Source of the DNA: Candidatus Omnitrophota bacterium
GTDB lineage: Bacteria; Omnitrophota; Gorgyraeia; Gygaellales; Profunditerraquicolaceae
Assembly: GCA_903852325.1 (NCBI GenBank)
Contig: CAINQO010000040.1
Location: forward strand, 1 to 32,806
Reading direction: 5' to 3'
Length of the DNA: 32,806 nucleotides
Below, in pieces: positions 9,641 to 16,980 of this stretch (its first letter is position 1; every line of letters begins with the position of its first letter). The translations under genes and the position numbers were made by a program. The notes under the pieces were generated by a model. That model saw nothing but the letters and a program-made list of their open reading frames with translations. It was not told the DNA's origin and did no database searches.

Positions 9641-9717
9641 GCTCCTGGCGTTAAATGGAATCACCCGGCGTCTAATGGAGTTACGCCGGTGTGGCCCTGT
9701 GGCCGATGCGCCGGTAA
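9641..9717 (+). repeat. Structured repeat, copy A (upstream of macB)
   Basis: Lies between the adaptor gene and macB. Outer stem 9645-9651 with 9708-9714 (7 pairs, two of them G-T). Inside are a hairpin 9667-9671/9683-9687 with the 11-base loop ctaatggagtt, extended by C/G pairs with one bulged C, and a small GGCC-ctgt-GGCC hairpin (9693-9704). The whole folds like a three-way junction. It matches the first module of copy C at 20453-20522 in layout and loop sequence, but with different bases in the stems. It lacks the second module seen in copies B and C. No ribosome-binding site separates it from macB, whose ATG is 9 bases past its end. Confidence 0.75.
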
Positions 9718-9725
9718 CTAAAAAA

Positions 9726-11702
9726 ATGATCGAAGTAAAAGATCTATATAAAACCTATACTATGGGTAAGGTCAAGGTTGAGGCCTTGGCCGGAGTGTCT
9801 TTAAAAATCGCCGCGGGAGAGTTCGTGGCGATCATGGGGGCTTCCGGGAGCGGCAAATCAACGCTCATGCATGTTCTAGGGCTTTTGGACCGTCCGGACA
9901 AAGGGGAATACTATTTGTCCGGATTCGATGTCACTAAGCTTTCCGACCGGGAACTGGCTTTGGTCAGGAACCGGATGGTCGGTTTTGTTTTCCAACAGTT
10001 CCATCTTTTGCCCCGGGTCACCGCTTTGGGGAATGTCGAGCTTCCCCTGATCTATGCCGGCAAGCGCAACATGCAGGATAAAGCTAAAGAGAAGATCCGG
10101 GAGGTCGGCCTGGAGGACAGGATGTTCCATCAGCCTAATGAAATGTCCGGAGGCCAGCAGCAAAGAGTGGCGATTGCCAGGAGCCTGGTAAATGAACCGC
10201 CGGTGATCTTTGCCGATGAGCCGACCGGTAATCTCGATTCCAAAAGCAAGGAAGAGATAATGCAGATTATCACGGAGCTCAACCGTAAAGGCAAGACCGT
10301 GGTTATTGTTACCCATGAAAATGAGATTGCATCCCATGCCCGCAGGATTATCCAGATGCGCGACGGCCGGATTATTTCCGATAAAACTGTTTCCGGTGCG
10401 GGGACAAATCTCACCGGAACCGTGGTCCGGGAAGATTTAATAAAGAATATTTTAATTGAGTCTACCAGCGCCTTAAAAAGCGGGTTGGAGTTTTTAGATT
10501 ATATGCGCCAGGCGATCTTTGCGATGCTGGCGCATAAGATGCGGGCGTTCTTGTCCATCCTGGGCATACTGATCGGGGTAGCCGCGGTAATTGCCATGGT
10601 GGCTTTAGGAGGCGGAGCGCAAAAGTCTATCGAACAGCAGCTGTCTTCTTTAGGTTCTAATTTATTAATGATCCGTCCGGGATCCCCCAAAGTGGGGGGG
10701 ATCGCCATGGAAACCGGCTCGACCACCCGGCTTACTTTCCAGGACATCACGGCGATTGCTAAAGATAGCGAGATAATTAAATATATCAGCCCCTCGGTCT
10801 CCGGCCGGGCGCAGATTGTTTATGCGAATAAAAACTGGAATACGCAGCTTGAGGGGGTGGGTACGGACTATGAACAGTTGCGCGTGTCTACTCCCACAAT
10901 CGGAAGGTTCTTTACCGAGCAGGAAGTGAAAATGCGCAACAAGGTGGCTTTATTGGGGACAACGGTAGTGAAGGAGCTCTTTGGCGATACTGATCCGATC
11001 GGCCAAACGATCAGGATTAACCAGATCAATTTTAGGGTACTCGGGATTTTGCCTCCCAAGGGAGCGACCGGTTTTCATGACCAGGACGATACGATCCTCG
11101 TGCCTGTTACCACGGCGATGTACCGGCTTCTGGGAAAACAATATATCGACCAGATCTATGCTGAAGCCAGGAGACCTGATCAGGTGGATGCCGCTCAGGA
11201 AATGATCAAGCAAGTGTTGGTTAAGCAGCACCATATCCTGCCTAAAGACGCCGAAGATTCTTTCCAGATCAGGAATATGGCCGACATCAAGTCGGCGCTT
11301 GAGTCAAGCACCAAGACCATGAGTGTATTATTGGGCTGCATCGCGGCGATCTCTCTTTTAGTCGGTGGGATAGGGATTATGAACATCATGCTGGTTTCGG
11401 TGACCGAACGCACCCGGGAGATCGGGCTGCGCAAGGCGATCGGGGCAAGCAATAAGGATATTATGGTCCAGTTCCTGATCGAGGCGATCTTAATGGCTTT
11501 TATCGGAGGGATCGCGGGAATTATCCTGGGTATCGGCATTTCCGTTTTAATTACACTCTTCAGCGGCTGGACGGTGGTCATCTCCCCGTACCCGATAATC
11601 ATGGCCACGACCTTCTCTCTGGCCGTGGGGATCATCTTCGGGCTTTGGCCGGCCCGCAAAGCGGCGGGGCTGGATCCTATCGAAGCATTACGCTACGAAT
11701 AA
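9726..11702 (+). CDS. macB: MacB-like ABC exporter, fused ATPase and permease
   Basis: A 658-residue protein. The ATG at 9726 was chosen because IEVKDLYKTYTMG is the usual first strand of the ATPase domain; an earlier ATG at 9675 in the same frame would translate the structured repeat. The ATPase domain has GASGSGKS (38-45), the signature SGGQQQRVAIARS (about 141) and Walker B IFADEPTGNLDS (about 160-170). The permease follows: TM1 at about 265-290 (FLSILGILIGVAAVIAMVAL), a large MacB periplasmic domain (about 295-530), and three C-terminal TM helices with FtsX motifs (ERTREIGLRKAIGAS). It exports a peptide, lipid or toxin-like substrate with the MacA and TolC partners upstream. pabB follows after 12 bases. 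Confidence 0.93.
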   Translation: MIEVKDLYKTYTMGKVKVEALAGVSLKIAAGEFVAIMGASGSGKSTLMHVLGLLDRPDKGEYYLSGFDVTKLSDRELALVRNRMVGFVFQQFHLLPRVTALGNVELPLIYAGKRNMQDKAKEKIREVGLEDRMFHQPNEMSGGQQQRVAIARSLVNEPPVIFADEPTGNLDSKSKEEIMQIITELNRKGKTVVIVTHENEIASHARRIIQMRDGRIISDKTVSGAGTNLTGTVVREDLIKNILIESTSALKSGLEFLDYMRQAIFAMLAHKMRAFLSILGILIGVAAVIAMVALGGGAQKSIEQQLSSLGSNLLMIRPGSPKVGGIAMETGSTTRLTFQDITAIAKDSEIIKYISPSVSGRAQIVYANKNWNTQLEGVGTDYEQLRVSTPTIGRFFTEQEVKMRNKVALLGTTVVKELFGDTDPIGQTIRINQINFRVLGILPPKGATGFHDQDDTILVPVTTAMYRLLGKQYIDQIYAEARRPDQVDAAQEMIKQVLVKQHHILPKDAEDSFQIRNMADIKSALESSTKTMSVLLGCIAAISLLVGGIGIMNIMLVSVTERTREIGLRKAIGASNKDIMVQFLIEAILMAFIGGIAGIILGIGISVLITLFSGWTVVISPYPIIMATTFSLAVGIIFGLWPARKAAGLDPIEALRYE

Positions 11703-11714
11703 TCCAAAATAAGC

Positions 11715-12827
11715 ATGCAGGTTTTAACCCAATTCGAAAGAAAATCGTTATTATTTTCGCGCCCGGAATTTATTATCTCCTGCTTTGGCCCGGATTCATT
11801 CGCCCAGAGTTTCCGGGAAATTGAATCCGCCCTGGCAAAAGGGTATTATCTGGCCGGATTTTTAGCTTACGAAGCGGGATATTTCTTCGAAAAAAAATTA
11901 TTCCAAAACAAAGAATATGATTTTCCCCTTATTTATTTCGGGGCCTATAAAAATATCTGCCGGGATATGATCCCGGAGGCCGCCGGGGAGTACCGGCTGG
12001 AAAATCCGCGTTTAAATATCAGCCGGGAAAAATACAACGCGCATATCAATGCCATCCGCGAGTATATCTCCAGGGGGGATGTTTACCAGATCACCTATTG
12101 TTTGAAGCTGCTTTTTGAATTTTACGGTGACGCGTTTTCCTTATACCGGCGGCTTTTAAAAGAGCAGCCGGTCCCTTACCCGGCCTATATCCAGGCCCGG
12201 GATTTTACCCTGCTTTCCCTTTCCCCGGAAATGTTCATCAAAAAAAACGGTACGCGCCTGGAAACTAAGCCGATGAAAGGCACCTGGCCGCGCGGGGAGA
12301 GTATATTTTCGGATTGGCTGGCTCCGCTTCGGCTCAAATACGACCGCAAGAACCGGGCGGAAAACGTAATGATCGCCGACCTTTTGCGCAATGACCTGGG
12401 GAGGCTGGGGGCAAATGTCCGGGCCCCGGCGCTTTTTGAGGTGGCCAGCTACCGCACTCTTTGCCAGATGACCTCTACGGTGACGGCCAGGATAAGCAGG
12501 GATATTCCTGTTTATGAACTTTTTGCCTCGGTTTTCCCTTCCGGATCGGTTACCGGGGCCCCGAAAATCCGGGCGATGGAGATAATCAATGAATTAGAGC
12601 GGGAGGAACGCCGGATCTATACCGGGGCGATTGGCTATATTACTCCCCAGAAAGATATGTTTTTTAATATCCCTATCCGTACCATCCTGGTTAAAGGCAA
12701 TCAGGCGCAGATGGGGATCGGCGGCGGGATCGTCTGGGATTCCACCCCGGAAGGAGAGTGGAATGAGGGGCTGCTTAAAGCCAAATTCTTAAGCGATCTT
12801 TTTAGCCGGCCTTTCTGCCCGGCTTAG
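11715..12827 (+). CDS. pabB: Aminodeoxychorismate synthase component I (PabB)
   Basis: A 370-residue chorismate-binding enzyme. Residues 1-110 are a reduced N-terminal part. The catalytic part has SREKYNAHINAIREYISRGD (about 96-115), the KPMKGTWPRG segment (about 185-194), IADLLRNDLGRLG (about 220) and GSVTGAPKIRAMEII (about 277-291), all hallmarks of the PabB/TrpE family. The KPMKGT lysine in place of the TrpE alanine, and the short N-terminus without a clear tryptophan site, favour PabB over TrpE. It turns chorismate and ammonia into 4-amino-4-deoxychorismate for folate. pabA and pabC are not in the window. A C-rich hairpin (12804-12824) overlaps its end but has no proper T-run. Confidence 0.9.
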   Translation: MQVLTQFERKSLLFSRPEFIISCFGPDSFAQSFREIESALAKGYYLAGFLAYEAGYFFEKKLFQNKEYDFPLIYFGAYKNICRDMIPEAAGEYRLENPRLNISREKYNAHINAIREYISRGDVYQITYCLKLLFEFYGDAFSLYRRLLKEQPVPYPAYIQARDFTLLSLSPEMFIKKNGTRLETKPMKGTWPRGESIFSDWLAPLRLKYDRKNRAENVMIADLLRNDLGRLGANVRAPALFEVASYRTLCQMTSTVTARISRDIPVYELFASVFPSGSVTGAPKIRAMEIINELEREERRIYTGAIGYITPQKDMFFNIPIRTILVKGNQAQMGIGGGIVWDSTPEGEWNEGLLKAKFLSDLFSRPFCPA

Positions 12828-12853
12828 AACCGTCTACTTTATTTTAATTTTCA

Positions 12854-12881
12854 TTGACAATCCCGGTTAAAGTGGTATACT
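12854..12881 (+). promoter_or_regulatory. Predicted sigma70 promoter for the small Cys/His gene and DEAD-box gene
   Basis: Perfect TTGACA at 12854-12859 and TATACT at 12876-12881, separated by 16 bases. It sits in the only sizeable gap between pabB and the helicase unit. Transcription should begin near 12888, which places the terminator-like hairpin at 12906-12934 in the leader. Confidence 0.7.
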
Positions 12882-12905
12882 CATTGAAAGATTAGGAGTT
12901 TTCAG

Positions 12906-12947
12906 CCGCCAAGGACCAATACTAACCTTTGCGGTTTTTTTATTTTT
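12906..12947 (+). terminator. Terminator-like hairpin in the leader (possible attenuator)
   Basis: CCGCCAAGG (12906-12914) pairs with CCTTTGCGG (12926-12934): eight pairs and one mismatch, loop accaatactaa. A run of T follows directly (12935-12941, continuing after one A). It looks like a Rho-independent terminator, yet it lies about 20 bases after a strong promoter and ahead of two genes. It is therefore more likely a regulated attenuator of the helicase unit than a terminator for pabB. No competing antiterminator stem was obvious. Confidence 0.6.
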
Positions 12948-12979
12948 TAGCCATTGTCGGCGAAAAAGAGAGGTGTGCG

Positions 12980-13126
12980 ATCAAAAAAGTAAAGACTTCA
13001 CTTAAAGGCAGAAAATGCAAATTTTCCCACTGCAAGCATATTTTAAGCATTTATAACCATGAGGAGTTTTGCCACATCCATCTTGACCGTTTGATGTATT
13101 GTAAACCGAAAGCAGAGAAAGCATGA
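12980..13126 (+). CDS. Tiny Cys/His (putative zinc-binding) protein, start uncertain
   Basis: About 48 residues if it starts at the ATC at 12980, which has GAGAGG (12968-12973) at an ideal distance. The same frame is also open back to a TTG at 12929, but that codon lies inside the terminator stem and has no ribosome site. The protein is basic, with RKCKFSHCKHILSIYN followed by EEFCHIHLDRL: two Cys four residues apart, then a Cys-x2-His. This layout recalls small zinc-ribbon or knuckle proteins with a C-x4-C, YN and C-x2-H pattern. Its stop overlaps the ATG of the DEAD-box helicase (ATGA), so the two are probably translated together. The function is unknown; RNA binding with the helicase is a guess. 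Confidence 0.55.
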   Translation: MKKVKTSLKGRKCKFSHCKHILSIYNHEEFCHIHLDRLMYCKPKAEKA

Positions 13127-14433
13127 TGACCAATAAACAGATAGTTGTAGACAGTTCTACGCCCGCGCCGGCAACTTTTTTTGGCATGGGCATTGCTCCG
13201 AAGATCCTGGATATCCTGGAGAAAATGAAATTTAAGGTTCCTACGCCGATCCAGGTCAAAGCCATTCCCCTGGCGTTAGAAGGAAAAGATATCGTGGGGA
13301 TCGCCCAGACCGGGACAGGAAAAACCCATTCTTTCGCTATTCCGATGGTGCAGCGGCTCGTGCAGAAAAAAGGGGTGGGTTTAGTGCTTGCTCCGACCAG
13401 GGAATTAGCCATTCAGATCGACGAAGCTTTTCAGGAGATCGCCAGGGCATTTGGCATGCGCACCGCCTGCTTGATCGGCGGGGCCCCGATGCCTCCCCAG
13501 GTGCAGGCTTTACGCCGGGATCCGCAGATAGTCATCGCTACCCCCGGAAGATTGATCGACCATATGTCGCAGTGGAATTTTTTACCGGATAGCGTGAATA
13601 TGCTGGTGCTGGATGAGGCCGACCGGATGCTCGATATGGGTTTTGCCCCGCAAATCGATAAAATTTTGAAATTCCTCCCCCGGGAGAGGCAAACCATGCT
13701 GTTTTCGGCGACCATGCCGAAAGAAATTATGAGTATCGCTGCTAAACACATGAAGCTGCCCTTGAGCGTGGAAATCGCTCCTTCCGGCACTACCGCGGAA
13801 AAGGTCACCCAGGAACTATTTATTGTTAAAAAAGAAGCCAAAACGCAGTTACTGAAGAAGCTCCTTAGCCAATACCACGGCACGGTGTTGTTATTTTCAC
13901 GCACCAAGCATAACGCCAAAAAGATCGTCCGTTCCATCCGCGATATGGGGTATTCGGCTTCCGAAATCCACTCTAACCGTTCACTGGCGCAGCGCCGGGA
14001 CGCTTTAGAAGGTTTTAAGAGCGGTAAATACCGGGTGTTGGTGGCTACCGATATCGCCTCCCGCGGTATTGATGTTACCGGGATCGAGCTGGTACTGAAT
14101 TATGATTTACCCGAAGATGCGGAAAACTACGTGCATCGCATCGGCCGCACCGCCCGCGCCGGCCATAAAGGCCATGCTATTTCTTTTGCCACCCCGGACC
14201 AGGGTAATGATGTGCGGGATATCGAGAAACTGATCAAAGCAACTTTACCGCTTTCCCGCCATCCGGAGTTGACCCTGGATAAATTCGGGGAGCCGGCGGC
14301 GCCGAACTCTCACCGCTCCGGCCGCCAGCATGGTGGCCATGGTGGCCATGGGGGCCACGGACAAAGCCACGGGCGTTCTTCCGGGCAGACGAAAAAACCT
14401 TTCAAATATCCCAAGCCTAAGTTCTACCGTTAA
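13123..14433 (+). CDS. DEAD-box ATP-dependent RNA helicase (RhlE-like)
   Basis: A 436-residue protein with all core motifs: Q-motif region (FKVPTPIQVKAIPLALEGKD, 37-56), motif I AQTGTGKT (61-68), PTRELA, DEAD (164-167), SAT (FSATMP), then the second RecA domain with DIASRGIDV and HRIGRTARAG. It unwinds or remodels RNA using ATP, with likely roles in ribosome assembly or mRNA decay. The C-terminal tail (about 390-436) is basic and rich in Gly and His, including an HGG tandem repeat, and resembles RNA-binding tails of RhlE-type helicases. Two ATG codons stand side by side (13123 and 13126); the first overlaps the stop of the tiny Cys/His gene. Confidence 0.95.
   Translation: MMTNKQIVVDSSTPAPATFFGMGIAPKILDILEKMKFKVPTPIQVKAIPLALEGKDIVGIAQTGTGKTHSFAIPMVQRLVQKKGVGLVLAPTRELAIQIDEAFQEIARAFGMRTACLIGGAPMPPQVQALRRDPQIVIATPGRLIDHMSQWNFLPDSVNMLVLDEADRMLDMGFAPQIDKILKFLPRERQTMLFSATMPKEIMSIAAKHMKLPLSVEIAPSGTTAEKVTQELFIVKKEAKTQLLKKLLSQYHGTVLLFSRTKHNAKKIVRSIRDMGYSASEIHSNRSLAQRRDALEGFKSGKYRVLVATDIASRGIDVTGIELVLNYDLPEDAENYVHRIGRTARAGHKGHAISFATPDQGNDVRDIEKLIKATLPLSRHPELTLDKFGEPAAPNSHRSGRQHGGHGGHGGHGQSHGRSSGQTKKPFKYPKPKFYR
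14329..14358 (+). repeat. 9-base tandem repeat coding for HGG in the helicase tail
   Basis: The unit catggtggc occurs at 14329-14337 and 14338-14346, with a variant catgggggc at 14347-14355 and the start of another copy after it. It gives the His-Gly-Gly repeats of the helicase C-terminus and is a likely site of slippage or length variation between strains. Confidence 0.8.
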
Positions 14434-14451
14434 ACAGCGAGTGTTTTTCCC

Positions 14452-14480
14452 TTGCTAAAAAAACCCCTTTTGACTATAAT
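14452..14480 (+). promoter_or_regulatory. Predicted promoter for the polysaccharide deacetylase operon
   Basis: TTGCTA at 14452-14457 (4 of 6 consensus bases) and a perfect TATAAT at 14475-14480 with a 17-base spacer, in the 150-base gap after the helicase. The leader would be about 95 bases to the ATG at 14585. I saw no clear structure in it. Confidence 0.55.
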
Positions 14481-14584
14481 AATTTAATCTTTACGTCGAA
14501 ATCTTTGTCCCGCTTAAGATTTATCGGGCTATTGTGTCCCGTGCCGCTACCGGATCCGCTTGCAGCAAAAGCGCTAGAGCCAAG

Positions 14585-15319
14585 ATGATAAAAAAGATAA
14601 CTTTGATCATGTTCCTGATTGCATTTTTTTTCGCGCTGGGGCTGGTTTTATTCACGGTATTTTTTGACCAGGCGGTGATCGTCAGGAAAAATACCCTTTA
14701 TCATATCCGCGCCAACGAAAAAGTGGTGGCGCTTACTTTTGATGACGGCCCGTCCCCGGTCTGGACCCCGCGGATATTAGACGCGCTTAAAGCCTCCGGG
14801 GTGAAAGCGACATTTTTTATGCTGGGAATGCATGCCCGGGAATACCCGCAGGTCGCCAGAAGGGTAGCCGAGGAAGGGCATGAAATAGGCAATCATACTT
14901 TCGACCACCACGGTTTGTTTTATTATACGCCGGAAGAATTAGCCAAAGAAGTGGGGGACGCGGAAAACGCGATCTTCAGCGCTACGGGGGTAAAAACTAA
15001 ATATTTCCGGCCGCCGAAAGCCTGGATTACCTCCAGGGAGAAAAAGCAGCTGATCAATATGGGTTATAAAACCGTATTGTGGTCGCTGAACTCCAAGGAT
15101 TGGGTGACTTTTGATGACCGGTATATCGTAAATTATCTCCTGCGCCATGTGCAGCCGGGAGATATCATCCTTTTCCATGACAGCGGTGGGGTGTTCCGTC
15201 CGGAGGGCGGCAACCGCAAGGAAACCGTAAAATCCATTTCGCGCTTAGTGGAGAAATTAAAAGAACGCGGTTATCGATTTGTAACTATCAGCCAGCTTTT
15301 GGAGTTTCAGGTAAAATGA
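14585..15319 (+). CDS. Polysaccharide deacetylase (NodB domain), membrane anchored
   Basis: A 244-residue protein. The ATG at 14585 was chosen because it puts the basic MIKK directly before a hydrophobic anchor (residues 5-27); a GTG at 14534 in the same frame would add 17 unconvincing residues. The NodB motifs are clear: TFDDGP (51-56), the metal-binding H104-x3-H108 in GNHTFDHH, RPP near residue 145, and DIILFHDSGG in motif 5. The family removes N- or O-acetyl groups from cell-wall or surface polysaccharides with a metal ion. The active site should face the outside of the cytoplasmic membrane. Its stop overlaps the start of the glycosyltransferase gene (ATGA), so the two may act on the same glycan or lipid-linked sugar. 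Confidence 0.92.
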   Translation: MIKKITLIMFLIAFFFALGLVLFTVFFDQAVIVRKNTLYHIRANEKVVALTFDDGPSPVWTPRILDALKASGVKATFFMLGMHAREYPQVARRVAEEGHEIGNHTFDHHGLFYYTPEELAKEVGDAENAIFSATGVKTKYFRPPKAWITSREKKQLINMGYKTVLWSLNSKDWVTFDDRYIVNYLLRHVQPGDIILFHDSGGVFRPEGGNRKETVKSISRLVEKLKERGYRFVTISQLLEFQVK

Positions 15320-16974
15320 CCAAGCCCTTAAAACATATCTTCATCCTGGCCCTGCTGGCTTATTTTTGTTTTATGTTCGGCAACGGACTGGTCAGCCTGA
15401 CCATCCCGGATGAGGTTTTTTACGCCCAGACCGCCAAGGAAATGCTGCAGCAGCACACTTGGATGAGCCCGTATTTATTCGGCCAGCCGCAATTCGAAAA
15501 GCCCATTTTCCTGTATTGGCTGCTTAAAGCGGGTTTTCTGGTTTTTGGGGTAAACAGCTTCGCGGCAAGATTTTTTCCCGCGCTTTTCGGTATACTGGGG
15601 GTAGTCGCGGTTTATCTGCTGGGGCGCCTGGGATTCAGGGAGGACAAAAAAGCATTTATCTGCGCCCTGGTGATGATGACCAGCGGCCTGTATATCGGCC
15701 TGGCCCGCACGGTATTTACGGACCTGATCTTCGGGGTTTTTATCCTGCTGGCCTTATTATCATTTTACTGGGGATATGTTTTCGCGCGGAGGAAAGGGGC
15801 AGGGGTTGTTTTATTCTTTATTTTTTCCGCGCTGGCAGTCCTGACCAAAGGCCCGCTGGGGCTGGCGATTACCGCCTTAACCGTAATTGCTTTCCTGGCG
15901 ATAAAAAAACAATTAAAATTCCTGCTCCACCGTTCTTTTCTCTGGGGTTTACTGGTTTTTTCTTTGATCTCCCTGCCCTGGTATGTCCTGATGTTCAAGC
16001 TTTACGGCAATGCTTTCTGGTCGGAGTTCTTTTACAATGACCACTGGCGCCGGCTGGTCGAGGCGGAACACCGCGTTAACGATACCTGGTACTTTTACCC
16101 GTTTTCCGCGGTCATCTGTTTTTTCCCCTGGAGCCTTTTTCTGCTTATCTCTTTTTTTTCTCTGCCTAAATACCTGAAACAAAAGGAGAATGCTTTTTAT
16201 GTATTCTTGATTTGTTTGATCATCGCTGTTTTTGCCGTTTTTCAGCCGGCGCATTCAAAATTGATCAGTTATATTTTCCCGCTTTTCCCCGCCCTGGCTT
16301 TGTTGAGCGGAGGGTGCATCGCCGATTCCCTCAAAGAGGAGAAAGCCGGTCTTTGGTTTACTTTGGCTTTATTCTTAAATTTGCTGCTGATCCTGTTAAT
16401 CCCCGTTGCTTTAATTACCGCCGTATTCTTGTTCAGGAATTATTTAACTCAATATATGTCATCGCCCGGATCGATCGATTGGTTTATTTTTATTTTTTTG
16501 GCTTACGGCGGGCTAACGGCTTATTTCTTGTTCAAAAGAAAATTATTAAGAGGGATATATTCTTTAGCGGCGCTGCTTCCGCTGGCGCTGTGCCTGGTTC
16601 CTTTTGTGCACCGGGATATTGAACCGTATATTTCCCCCAAGTTATCCTGTGAATACCTGCTGAAGAATTATAAGGTGGACGGGGTCATTTTGAGTTCTAA
16701 ATTCTTTGTGCGGGGAGTCCGGTATTATACCGATAAGGAAGTGGCGGTAATCGATATCCCGGGTACTCCTTTTTTCAGCCCTCACCCGGTCCCTTTTTTA
16801 AATACCCCGGAGAAGGTGCGGGAATTTTTACGCAAACAAAAGGTGACTTATTGTATTTTAAAAAAGGGTAATCTGCGCGATATTGAGGGGATCATTCCCG
16901 GGGAATTCAAATCCGAGTTGCTGAAGCTTGTCGGTAATGAGTATATTTTAAAGATCGAACCTTTGGCTAAATAA
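15316..16974 (+). CDS. Glycosyltransferase family 39 / ArnT-like membrane protein
   Basis: A 552-residue protein with about 10-12 membrane helices. After the first helix comes the acidic motif LTIPDEVFYAQTAKEML with the Asp-Glu pair expected of GT39/ArnT-like (PMT_2) enzymes, then FGQPQFEKPIFLYWLLKAGF. The C-terminal soluble part starts near residue 435 (EPYISPKLSCEYLLKNY). The family moves a sugar from a polyprenyl-phosphate carrier to a lipid or protein acceptor at the periplasmic face. It resembles ArnT in overall length and in the QPQFEKP region, but the donor and acceptor cannot be told. It overlaps the deacetylase gene by 4 bases. Confidence 0.88.
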   Translation: MTKPLKHIFILALLAYFCFMFGNGLVSLTIPDEVFYAQTAKEMLQQHTWMSPYLFGQPQFEKPIFLYWLLKAGFLVFGVNSFAARFFPALFGILGVVAVYLLGRLGFREDKKAFICALVMMTSGLYIGLARTVFTDLIFGVFILLALLSFYWGYVFARRKGAGVVLFFIFSALAVLTKGPLGLAITALTVIAFLAIKKQLKFLLHRSFLWGLLVFSLISLPWYVLMFKLYGNAFWSEFFYNDHWRRLVEAEHRVNDTWYFYPFSAVICFFPWSLFLLISFFSLPKYLKQKENAFYVFLICLIIAVFAVFQPAHSKLISYIFPLFPALALLSGGCIADSLKEEKAGLWFTLALFLNLLLILLIPVALITAVFLFRNYLTQYMSSPGSIDWFIFIFLAYGGLTAYFLFKRKLLRGIYSLAALLPLALCLVPFVHRDIEPYISPKLSCEYLLKNYKVDGVILSSKFFVRGVRYYTDKEVAVIDIPGTPFFSPHPVPFLNTPEKVREFLRKQKVTYCILKKGNLRDIEGIIPGEFKSELLKLVGNEYILKIEPLAK

Positions 16975-16980
16975 TTTATA

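Noticed and set aside
9641-9720. Integron attC site in the repeats (GTTAAAT at 9650-9656 fits GTTRRRY)
   Set aside because: The matching RYYYAAC core is not in the right place or order, copies B and C lack it, and no integrase or cassette pattern is present.
9675-9725. Longer N-terminus of MacB from the ATG at 9675
   Set aside because: The extra 17 residues would be encoded by repeat copy A and match nothing in the family. The ATG at 9726 gives the normal first strand.
12804-12824. Terminator at the end of pabB (AGCCGG with CCGGCT)
   Set aside because: The stem is only six pairs, overlaps the coding end and has no T-run directly after it.
12929-12979. TTG start for the tiny Cys/His protein
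   Set aside because: The TTG lies inside the 3' arm of the terminator-like stem and has no ribosome site, and the added residues are mostly Phe codons from the T-run. It is kept only as an alternative.
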